From NCBI GenBank assembly GCA_028718065.1, contig JAQUMP010000081.1, positions 1 through 9,935 of the forward strand: a stretch of 9,935 nucleotides of DNA, given 5' to 3'. Under the pieces are notes generated by a model. The model worked only from the letters and a program-made list of their open reading frames with translations, ran no database searches and was not told the DNA's origin. The translations under genes and the position numbers were made by a program. This DNA is from Chitinivibrionales bacterium. Its GTDB lineage: Bacteria > Fibrobacterota > Chitinivibrionia > Chitinivibrionales > FEN-1185. This document shows positions 1-6,800 of the stretch, in pieces (position 1 is the first letter of the stretch; each line of letters begins with the position of its first letter).

Positions 1-48
1 GGGCTAGCGGTGGAAGAGTGGGTCAAAAAGGCCCTGCAGGTAATATGA
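1..48 (+). CDS. C-terminal end of an upstream gene, possibly RuvA
   Basis: Reading frame 1 is open from the window edge and ends in TGA at 46-48. The 15 visible residues are GLAVEEWVKKALQVI. An amphipathic helix of the type E..VKKAL is how the C-terminal domain III of RuvA usually ends. RuvA is the Holliday-junction-binding partner of RuvB and is commonly encoded just upstream of ruvB. The stop codon overlaps the ATG of the next gene (ATGA at 45-48), a typical sign of translational coupling. The RuvA assignment rests mainly on context, because 15 residues are too few to prove a family. Any short helical C-terminus would look similar. Confidence 0.45.
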   Translation, partial: GLAVEEWVKKALQVI

Positions 49-920
49 ACCGCAACGACATTATCCAGCGCGTCCGGGCCGGCCAGAGTTTTGCCGGCAT
101 GACCATGCGCGCCTGGGATTTTTCCAACGCCGGGCTCGAGGCGGCCGATTTTCGCGCGGGCGACCTCACCGACGCCACCTTTGCCGGAAGCAACCTGGGC
201 GGGGCTAAATTTCAGGACGCCGTATGCGTGAATGTTGATTTTTCGCACGCCCGCATCGGCGGCGCGCAGATCGTAATCGCTAAAATCAAGGACACCAAAC
301 TCGGCAACGTTAATTACGCCAATTTCCGCTCGGCCAACTGCCGGGGCGCCAGGTTTTCGTTCGTAAAGATCGAAAAGACCGATTTCGTGGACGCCTGCCT
401 GCGCGACAGCGTCTTTGAAAGTTCGTTCCTGCGCGATTGCGAACTGGGCCGCGTGCAGTTCGAGGCCGGCGCCGTGGCCGGCTGCGAAATTTACAATTGC
501 GATTTTACGCGCATGCAGGGAAAGGGGCTCTCCATCGCCCGCAGCAATCTCGACGGCTGCGCCGCAAGCGAGGCCGATTGCGCGGAGGCGCACTTCCGCA
601 ATTCCGATTTTACGCGCTGCGTTTTCAGCGGCGCCGTTTTTAACGCGGCCTCCTTTGAGCATTGCTGCTTTACCGATTGCGATTTCGGCGGCATCGGCGG
701 CAAGGGCCTGCGCCTTACGGCCGACCGCTTTGTGCGCTGCTCCTTTACGGGCGCCAACCTGGCGGGGTCGCTCTGGGAAAACTGCGGTTTTGAACGCGCG
801 CTGTTCGGCCGCGCCGCGCTTACGGGCGCCCGTTTTGCCTGCCCGGTCACGGGCGGCGAATTCCTGGGCGCCGATATAACCAAAGGACAATTCGACGGGG
901 GAGCGCCAACGCATGGATGA
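45..920 (+). CDS. Pentapeptide-repeat protein inserted in the ruv operon
   Basis: This 291-residue protein carries Leu, Phe or Ile at every fifth position from about residue 16 to 285, with small residues (A, C, S, G) two positions earlier, for example in AADFRAGDLTDATFAGSNL. This is the signature of a right-handed quadrilateral beta-helix (pentapeptide-repeat fold). There is no signal peptide or membrane segment, so it is probably cytosolic. It is Cys-rich (about 15). A hand count gives 33 acidic and 31 basic residues, so it is not strongly acidic as the Qnr/MfpA gyrase-protecting DNA mimics tend to be. I chose the ATG at 45, which overlaps the upstream stop and has AGG four bases before it; a GTG at 18 would lie inside the upstream gene. 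It overlaps ruvB by 8 bases. Its function is unknown; the position between the putative ruvA and ruvB suggests co-expression with branch-migration proteins, but that is inference. Confidence 0.85.
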   Translation: MNRNDIIQRVRAGQSFAGMTMRAWDFSNAGLEAADFRAGDLTDATFAGSNLGGAKFQDAVCVNVDFSHARIGGAQIVIAKIKDTKLGNVNYANFRSANCRGARFSFVKIEKTDFVDACLRDSVFESSFLRDCELGRVQFEAGAVAGCEIYNCDFTRMQGKGLSIARSNLDGCAASEADCAEAHFRNSDFTRCVFSGAVFNAASFEHCCFTDCDFGGIGGKGLRLTADRFVRCSFTGANLAGSLWENCGFERALFGRAALTGARFACPVTGGEFLGADITKGQFDGGAPTHG

Positions 921-1974
921 ACAGGACGGACGCATCATTGCCGGTGTGCTGCGCGAGGAAGATACCGAAATCGACGTGACCCTGCGGCCGCAGCTTCTCA
1001 AGGATTTTGTGGGCCAGGAGCAGCTCAAGCAGAACCTGGGGGTTTTTCTGGAGGCCGCGCGCAAACGCGAAGACGCCATGGACCACATTCTTTTTTGCGG
1101 CCCGCCGGGACTGGGCAAAACCACGCTGGCGCGCATCGTGGCCAACGAACTGGGCGTGGCAATTAAAACGACTTCCGGGCCGGTGCTGGAAAAACCGGGC
1201 GACCTGGCCGGCAACCTCACAAGTCTTGACAAGAGAGATATCCTGTTCATCGACGAAGTCCATCGCCTGGGGCGCGTGGTGGAAGAGTACCTGTATCCCG
1301 CCATGGAAGATTTCGTGCTGGACATCATGATGGGCGAAGGCCCGGCGGCGCGCGCCATCCGCATTCCCCTGCACCATTTTACGCTGATCGGCTCCACCAC
1401 GCGCGCCGGCATGCTTACCGCGCCCATGCGCGAGCGTTTTGGGTTTGTGTGCCGCTTGGAATATTACAGCGCCCCGGAGCTTACCACGATTGCCCTGCGC
1501 TCCTCCGGGCTGCTGAACGTGGCCTGCGACGAGCCGGCCGCCTTTGAACTGGGTCGGCGCGCGCGCGGCACGCCGCGCATTGTCAACCGCCTGCTCAAGC
1601 GCTGCCGCGACGTGGCCGAGGTAAAAGGCGACGGCGCCATTACGCTCGATATTGTCAAGCAGACCTTGGCCATGCTGCGCATCGACGACCAGGGTCTTGA
1701 CGAAATGGACCGGCGTATTTTGCGCAGCATCATCGACCATTATCAGGGCGGGCCGGTGGGCGTCGGCACGATCGCCGTGGTGGTGGGCGAGGAGGCCGAA
1801 ACCATCGAGGAAGTTTACGAGCCCTTTTTGATTCTTTCGGGATTTTTAAAGCGCACCCCGCGCGGCCGCGAGGTTACCCACAAGGCCTATAAATATTTCA
1901 ATATCAAACCGCCGCGCGCGCGCCGGGAGGGCGAAGCGCAGGTGGACATTTTTGATTCCGGACAGGGAGCATAA
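913..1974 (+). CDS. ruvB: Holliday junction branch migration ATPase RuvB
   Basis: RuvB is the AAA+ hexameric motor that, with RuvA, drives branch migration of Holliday junctions in recombination and repair. The 353-residue protein is full length (the family is usually about 335-350). Visible elements are the N-terminal LRP..L.DFVGQ segment (24-35), Walker A GPPGLGKTT (63-71), Walker B ILFIDEVHRL (110-119), sensor 1 region TLIGSTTRAG (157-166), RERFG (173-177), sensor 2 GTPRIVNRLLKR (219-230), and the C-terminal winged-helix DNA-binding stretch YEPFLILSGFLKRTPRGR (302-319). All key residues are present. The ATG at 913 overlaps the end of the pentapeptide-repeat gene, so translation is probably coupled. 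A short Arg/Glu-rich tail follows the winged helix. Confidence 0.98.
   Translation: MDEQDGRIIAGVLREEDTEIDVTLRPQLLKDFVGQEQLKQNLGVFLEAARKREDAMDHILFCGPPGLGKTTLARIVANELGVAIKTTSGPVLEKPGDLAGNLTSLDKRDILFIDEVHRLGRVVEEYLYPAMEDFVLDIMMGEGPAARAIRIPLHHFTLIGSTTRAGMLTAPMRERFGFVCRLEYYSAPELTTIALRSSGLLNVACDEPAAFELGRRARGTPRIVNRLLKRCRDVAEVKGDGAITLDIVKQTLAMLRIDDQGLDEMDRRILRSIIDHYQGGPVGVGTIAVVVGEEAETIEEVYEPFLILSGFLKRTPRGREVTHKAYKYFNIKPPRARREGEAQVDIFDSGQGA
1964..1969 (+). promoter_or_regulatory. Ribosome binding site of the DUF2905 gene
   Basis: AGGGAG lies inside the last codons of ruvB, nine bases before the ATG at 1979. It fixes the start at 1979 rather than at the in-frame TTG at 1952 inside ruvB. A second in-frame ATG at 1985 is also possible. 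Confidence 0.6.
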
Positions 1975-1978
1975 TAAT

Positions 1979-2197
1979 ATGAATATGATTGAGACCGGCA
2001 GGTTTTTGCTGATTGCCGGGACCATTTTAGTGGTCCTGGGGTTCGTGTTTTTGCTGGCGGACAAGATTCCCCTGGGCCGCTTGTGGGGGGACTTTCGCTT
2101 TGGCAACGACAAGGTAAAAATTTATTTTCCGTTGGCGACCTGCCTTATTATAAGCCTTCTTATAACCCTTATCGTAAATTTCTTTTCGCGGAAGTAG
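1979..2197 (+). CDS. DUF2905 family small membrane protein
   Basis: This 72-residue protein has two hydrophobic segments, at about residues 8-27 and 51-69. They are joined by a short polar stretch containing LGRLWGDFRF (32-41) and KVKIYFPLAT (45-54). The arrangement TM - (L)GRL.GD - FYFPL.T/S - TM is the DUF2905 signature. The function of DUF2905 is unknown, but the family is often encoded next to ruvB, as here, where only four bases separate it from the ruvB stop. It probably sits in the inner membrane and is probably co-transcribed with ruvB. No catalytic residues are apparent. Confidence 0.85.
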   Translation: MNMIETGRFLLIAGTILVVLGFVFLLADKIPLGRLWGDFRFGNDKVKIYFPLATCLIISLLITLIVNFFSRK

Positions 2198-2249
2198 TTT
2201 TTCGGCCAATCAATCCAAACAATCCGTAATTAAGTAGAGGGACATTTTT

Positions 2250-2687
2250 ATGCTTTTAAATATCGGTCAGAAAGCGCCGGAGTTTTCGCTTGTAAGTTCG
2301 GATGGCGACACGGTAAAATTGAGCGACTTTGCAGGCCGCAATTATGTGGTGCTGATATTTTATCCCGGCGACGAAACGCCCGGCTGCACCAAGCAGCTCT
2401 GTGCCGTGCGCGACGATTTTGCAAAATTTCAGGCGAAAAACGCCAGGGTTTTCGGGGTTAATCCCGCCGATGTCGCGTCGCATAAAAAGTTTATAAACAA
2501 CCACGGTTTCAAGTTCCCGCTCCTGGTGGATACGGACCAAAAAACGGCAAAGCTTTACGGGTGCGATAAATTCCCGTATGTGCGGCGCACGGTTTATGTC
2601 ATCGATCCGCAGGGCACCATCGTTTTTGCGCAGCAGGGCATGCCCTCCGACGACGAAATTTTAGCGGCGATTCCGGGGCCGCCGTAA
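2250..2687 (+). CDS. bcp: Thiol peroxidase, BCP/PrxQ-type peroxiredoxin
   Basis: The 145-residue protein has a thioredoxin fold and the BCP/PrxQ active site. The opening G.KAPEFSL..SDGDTVKLSDF (6-27) is typical. The P-x3-T-x2-C motif places P39, T43 and the peroxidatic Cys at C46, and C51 five residues on is the usual resolving Cys of this subfamily (TPGCTKQLC). R113 in VRRTVYVID is the likely conserved active-site Arg. A third Cys, C105, has no assigned role. The enzyme reduces hydrogen peroxide and organic hydroperoxides with thioredoxin as donor, in the cytosol. AGAGGGA at 2236-2242 lies seven bases before the ATG. The 52-base gap after the DUF2905 gene shows no terminator, so it may extend the ruv operon or have its own promoter. 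At 145 residues it is slightly shorter than the usual 150-156 at the C-terminus. Confidence 0.93.
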   Translation: MLLNIGQKAPEFSLVSSDGDTVKLSDFAGRNYVVLIFYPGDETPGCTKQLCAVRDDFAKFQAKNARVFGVNPADVASHKKFINNHGFKFPLLVDTDQKTAKLYGCDKFPYVRRTVYVIDPQGTIVFAQQGMPSDDEILAAIPGPP

Positions 2688-2734
2688 ATTATTTTTATCA
2701 GACTATCCATTTGTAAACCATTAAACTTGGTAAT

Positions 2735-2808
2735 GCCCCCGTAGCTCAGTTGGATAGAGCACAAGTTTCCTAAACTTGGTGTCGCCAGTTCAACTCTGGC
2801 CGGGGGTA
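2735..2808 (+). tRNA. tRNA-Arg (anticodon CCU)
   Basis: A full cloverleaf can be folded by hand. The acceptor GCCCCCG (2735-2741) pairs with CGGGGGT (2801-2807) with a terminal G-U. The D stem GCTC/GAGC is at 2744-2747 and 2757-2760. The anticodon stem CAAGT/ACTTG (2762-2766, 2774-2778) encloses loop TTCCTAA, giving anticodon CCU, which reads AGG. The T stem GCCAG/CTGGC (2784-2788, 2796-2800) encloses TTCAACT. The discriminator is A at 2808. The 3' CCA is not encoded; a T-rich run follows directly, so CCA must be added by a nucleotidyltransferase. The gene is 48 bases after the peroxiredoxin stop on the same strand. Confidence 0.95.
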
Positions 2809-2861
2809 TTTTTTTCAAAACAAATTTTCTTGACTTGATATTATTTCTAAAATTAGATTTC

Positions 2862-2944
2862 TTTTGGTTGTGAAATCCTGTTAAAACAAAAATTGCCTGA
2901 GTCCCCGAACGGTTAACAACTTCTTTACCATCACTATTTTTTTT
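2862..2944. repeat. Diverged direct repeat, copy 1
   Basis: It begins with TTTTGGTTGT (2862-2871) and ends in a stretch containing AACTTCTTTA followed by a T run (2909-2944). The same two anchors recur at a constant offset of 118-119 bases in copy 2. The last 36 bases match copy 2 at about 27 positions by hand alignment; the middle is much less alike. Read on the minus strand, it encodes a peptide with K-x-x-D-x-K-E-V-V-N-x-x-G-T. Confidence 0.5.
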
Positions 2945-2979
2945 CATTGACATTAATTTCCCGTTAATAGCAAAATTGT

Positions 2980-3063
2980 TTTTGGTTGTCGAACCTTGCT
3001 TGAACCGACATGCTTTTTTGTACCTAAAGGGTTTACGACTTCTTTATTATCAGTTCGTTTTTT
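2980..3063. repeat. Diverged direct repeat, copy 2
   Basis: This is the partner of the copy at 2862-2944, with TTTTGGTTGT at 2980-2989 and the ACTTCTTTA-containing end at 3028-3063. The minus-strand reading again gives K-x-x-D-x-K-E-V-V-N-x-x-G-T and is open until a TAA shortly before copy 1. No ATG or GTG start with a ribosome binding site is visible for this reading, so I do not call it a gene. Confidence 0.5.
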
Positions 3064-3120
3064 AAAAACAATTATTACCTTTATATTTATTAAGAACCTT
3101 TTTCACGAAAGGACACGGAA

Positions 3121-3732
3121 ATGAATAGGTTCTCCAAGCGAATGTGCGGGCTTCTGCTGCTGTGCAGCGGGGCACTCCTTTTTGTAAATGCGGCCGAAGG
3201 CGGCGGCGCTTCGGGCGAGAAGGCCTCGTGGGCCGTTGGATACGACGAGGGACTCTCGTTTAAAATGAATATAACCGACAAAATCGCCGGTCAGGCGAGC
3301 ATCGGCTATAATGTTGTGGGCGCCGACACGCTGCGCCAGGTCCCTGTTAATCAATTCCTGTTTAAGATCGGTGGCGCCTATCTGCTCAAGGACTTCTCCA
3401 AGCTGCGGGTTAACGCATTCCTTGATTTGGTCGGCATCATGAACCAGGACCAGCTCGCGTACACGACGTCCGACGCTTATAACAAGCGCTACAACCGTTT
3501 TGATTTTGCGGTGCGCACCGGACTGGCGCCGGAAATTTTTATTACCGATAACATTTCGCTCACGTACAAATTCGGTCTTCAATACATTTATTATGGCAGC
3601 CGTTACCAGCTGAACACTCTGGAGACCGATACCCAAAGCAGCAAGACAGGGCATTCGGAATTCGGCGTATACGGCGCCGGCAGCGGGCCGTTCCAACTTC
3701 TTCATAATATAGGATTAATGATTTACTTTTAA
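3121..3732 (+). CDS. Outer-membrane beta-barrel protein, function unknown
   Basis: The 203-residue precursor has a signal peptide: basic MNRFSKRM, a hydrophobic core of Leu/Cys/Ala, and a likely cleavage after VNAA at residue 25. The mature part is built of alternating amphipathic strands rich in Tyr, Phe and Gly, such as FDFAVRTGLAPEIFI and LTYKFGLQYIYYG, separated by polar turns. It ends in LMIYF, with the terminal aromatic residue recognised by the BAM assembly machinery. Its size suits an 8-stranded barrel of the OmpA/OmpX-like size class. I recognise no specific family and no OmpA-type peptidoglycan-binding domain. AAAGGA at 3108-3113 supports the start. The gene for a very large envelope protein begins 73 bases downstream with no terminator between, so the two probably form one transcription unit and may work together at the surface. 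Confidence 0.8.
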   Translation: MNRFSKRMCGLLLLCSGALLFVNAAEGGGASGEKASWAVGYDEGLSFKMNITDKIAGQASIGYNVVGADTLRQVPVNQFLFKIGGAYLLKDFSKLRVNAFLDLVGIMNQDQLAYTTSDAYNKRYNRFDFAVRTGLAPEIFITDNISLTYKFGLQYIYYGSRYQLNTLETDTQSSKTGHSEFGVYGAGSGPFQLLHNIGLMIYF

Positions 3733-3790
3733 TAGCCACATACAATCAATGAAAAAAAACATTCAAAACCATTTATCTTCCCCAACCTTA

Positions 3791-3797
3791 AAGGAGG
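3791..3797 (+). promoter_or_regulatory. Strong Shine-Dalgarno deciding the start of the large surface protein
   Basis: AAGGAGG is a near-perfect anti-16S match, eight bases before the ATG at 3806. It lies inside the reading frame that would open at the upstream ATG at 3749. This argues that 3806 is the real start, and the leader peptide from 3806 also looks like a normal export signal. Confidence 0.85.
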
Positions 3798-3805
3798 TTA
3801 GCCTT

Positions 3806-6800
3806 ATGGCTAATAAGAAACATAATCTGGTACTCAGTCTGCTCGGCGTTGCCGTTGTGGCGGCGTCGATGCTCTTTGTGTATTGCGCCAAGGACAATCC
3901 GGCCAAGCCGACAACCGAAAACAATTCAGTGTCCTGGACATTTTCAGGAACGGTCGTCGATGGGGCTACGGGCCTTGCCATGGCGAATGTTAAAATAGCC
4001 TATATCGACGTAAACCAGGAGCCCCAGGTCGACACTACCAACAGCAGTGGCGCTTTTTCCATCCCGTTTAATCCTCCCGGACAACGCAATTTTACGTTTA
4101 CGGCGCCTGCTATGGCAACCGCAACCGATACTATCCAGTATACGGTTAAAACCGAAAGCCAGTCGGGCATCTATGGCGCCAACGACACGGTCCTCCTCGA
4201 CGTTTCCAAGACCGTCGCCCTTTTTCCGCTGAGCGCGACCATAAGCGGTACGGTTGTGGCGCAGAAAAACAAGCGCAGTGCCTTAGTTCCGGCAGCGGGC
4301 GTGACCATGAGCGTTTCTTTTATGGATTCAGCCATGGCGGACGTTTCGCCGCGCGCTTTCTCGGTTGTTACCGACAGCACCGGCGCTTTCTCGATTGCCA
4401 AGATGCCGGCCGGCACGCAAGCCACCCTTGCCGTGGCCAATATCACCATCGGCGGCGTTGACTACAAACTAAATCAGAATATCAGCAATGTTAAACTTCT
4501 TGCAAAAGCGATCCCGCTCGGCACGTTTATCATGACGCCGGTCGATACATCGTTTGCACTGCTTTCGGTCCTGCCTAAAGTAGTGGTCCCGGGTCATTCC
4601 ATTGCATTAACATATTCCGAACCTATCGATACCCCGAACTATTCTTATGCAACCCTTCAGGGTAACGGTACTTCGGGCAACGTAAATATCAGCGCGGTTG
4701 TTTCCGGCGCTACCCTTACGCTTACCCCTGCCGCCATCCTTAGAAATGGCCAGAAATATTTGTTAACGGTCTATGCTTTCGGCAAAATGGGCGGCCAGGC
4801 AACCGACACCTCTACCCTTACGGTAAACGGCGGCGACCTGACGGATATTACCGCCTCCAACATCCTGGACGGTAACAAAGTGGCAATCGACGGGCTGGGC
4901 CTGAGCGATTCCATTACCTTTACATTCCGCGACAGCGTAACCTCGGCGACTATCAACATCGAAAACGTTGGCGTAATTGTCCCGAGCACGACGACTATTG
5001 CGGGCAAAACCGTTATTATTAAGCCCACCACCGTTTGGCCGGTGGCAACGCTTACGGTAAAAGTTTCGGCAACCCTTAAAGACGGAACGCCGGTAAGCTT
5101 TAACTTTGCCGAAGTTACCAACAATAATATTGAGGCCGTTAAATCCTCCAACGTCCTAACGAGCAATGGCGCCGGACTTACGAATGTTGCGGTCACTACC
5201 GCGCCTTCGTTTGTTATGGCGGTCCCGTTCGATTCCGCTTCTCTGGGCGTAACCATGACCAACCCGGCAGCGGTCAACATTTCCTTTACCAGCAAGGGCG
5301 ACACCATCACGGTGACCACGCCGCAGAATCTGAGCTACAATACTCCCTATACCGTTACCATAAAGGGTAAAACCAAAACCAGCGGATTAAGCTTCTCCGT
5401 TACGGTTGGTCCTTTTACCACGGTCGTAGGTGCTTTTGAAGCCATTAAATCTTCTAACGTGCTTACCAGCGATTTTGCCGGTCTTACGAATGTTGCGGTT
5501 AATACGGTGCCGTCGTTTGTCATGGCAATTCCGTTTGATTCCGCTTCGCTTGGCGTAACCTTGGTAATTCCCGGTACTCCTCCAACGCCGGTAAATGCAC
5601 AGATTTCAAGTAAGGCGGATACCATTTGGGTGCATCCTCCTCAGAATCTGAACTATAGTGGTTCCTATGCCGTTGTTTTTAGCGGTAAAACCAAAACCGG
5701 GCTCAGCTTTAATTTTACATCCAACACCTTTACAACCCAGCCGGATGTTTTTGCGGTTGCCAGTAATACCTGGGACGCTTCCGGAAATAATGCCGTTAAC
5801 TTCCCGATTTACGGCACGATGTGGGTAAAATTCAGCGAACCGCTGAGCACGGACTCGAGCAAGATAGTATGGTCGGCTGCGGCGGGAGTAACCTCCACGT
5901 TGATAGGCGACAAATCGCAGGCCACGTATAATTCCTCGATCCGCATCAGCGGGGACACGTTGTTTGTAACGCCGCTGAAGAGCCTTGTTAACATTAATTT
6001 TGGCGACATAATCGGGTTTAAAGTGCAGGTAGCTACGGCATCCGGCAAAATCGCCTCCGTCGCCTCCACGTTTAAAGCCACGATCCAGTCCAACGGTTTC
6101 TCGGTTTTGTCAACCAATACCAAGGACGCCTTTGGCGACATGCGCACCGATTTCGGCATACTCGACACGGTGCGGGTCGTTTTTAACCAGGGTATCGCCA
6201 AGATCAACACGGCCACGTATACCGGGTTGCCGCTGAGCACCGTCGGTGTAGGCACAATTAACGATCTTAAGCTGAACGCTACGGGCGACACGCTTACCTT
6301 TGTGCCTCCTGTAAAGCTTACGAACGACGTCCAGTATACCATTGCTATCACCAATGTTGATCTGACAAGCGGGCTTAAGAACGTGACGACCGCGGTCAGC
6401 ATTACCTGGAAAACAATAAAGGGCATTCGTCTGGTTTCGGCCAACGACATGACGTCGGCGACCGTTTACCGGCCGTTTAGCGTAACGGGGGACAGCTTGG
6501 TGCTAACGTTCTCCGAACCGGTTGATATAACCAAGGCTTTTAACGTGTTTCCCATAGGATCGTTATGGGCGCATGCGCAGTATTCATGGAACGCCGCTCA
6601 TACGGTGGTAACGATCAAGGGCGGACCTCAGGATACACTCAAAGCCAAAGCCTACGTTCCTGTTCCGGATTATTCGATCAATGCCGCGACGGTAGAATAC
6701 GCCGGAATCCAATTTCAATGCACACCGGTATCAACCGAAACACAGGTGACCTTGAACAGCGCACCCGCATCTAACCAATGGGTTACGCCACGGGCGCAGA

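Larger units (their letters stand above)
2809..3120. other. AT-rich intergenic region after the tRNA
   Basis: These 312 bases are much richer in A and T than the GC-rich ruv cluster before them. I see no convincing gene. A run of seven T's follows the tRNA directly. Two diverged copies of an ~83-base unit lie at 2862-2944 and 2980-3063. TTGACA at 2947 and TATATT at 3082-3087 look like promoter hexamers, but neither has a good partner at a proper spacing. The leader ends with AAAGGA (3108-3113), seven bases before the ATG at 3121, which is the ribosome binding site of the next gene. The promoter for the surface-protein genes probably lies within this stretch. Confidence 0.6.

Noticed and set aside
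18..44. GTG start giving a 9-residue N-terminal extension of the pentapeptide-repeat protein
   Set aside because: It lies fully inside the upstream reading frame and lacks a ribosome binding site; the ATG at 45 overlaps the upstream stop in the usual coupled manner.
847..1740. Long minus-strand open frame (297 codons) opposite ruvB
   Set aside because: It is antisense to a clear RuvB; GC-rich codon bias keeps the opposite frame open, and its translation resembles no family.
2594..2953. Minus-strand frame across the tRNA and peroxiredoxin 3' end
   Set aside because: Its middle (RVELATPSLGNLCSIQLSYGG-like) is the familiar spurious translation of the antisense of a tRNA. Only the start near 2953, in repeat copy 1, is kept as an observation.
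2947..3087. Sigma-70 promoter before the beta-barrel gene
   Set aside because: TTGACA at 2947 and TATATT at 3082 each lack a partner hexamer at 16-18 bases; AT-rich sequence gives such matches by chance.
2809..3120. CRISPR array or integrase attachment site after the tRNA
   Set aside because: There are only two diverged repeat copies, no regular spacers, no integrase gene, and no exact duplicate of the tRNA 3' end.
4771..6450. Several minus-strand open frames opposite the giant lipoprotein
   Set aside because: They are low-complexity Val/Thr/Ser-rich shadows of a beta-rich coding sequence, without start signals.
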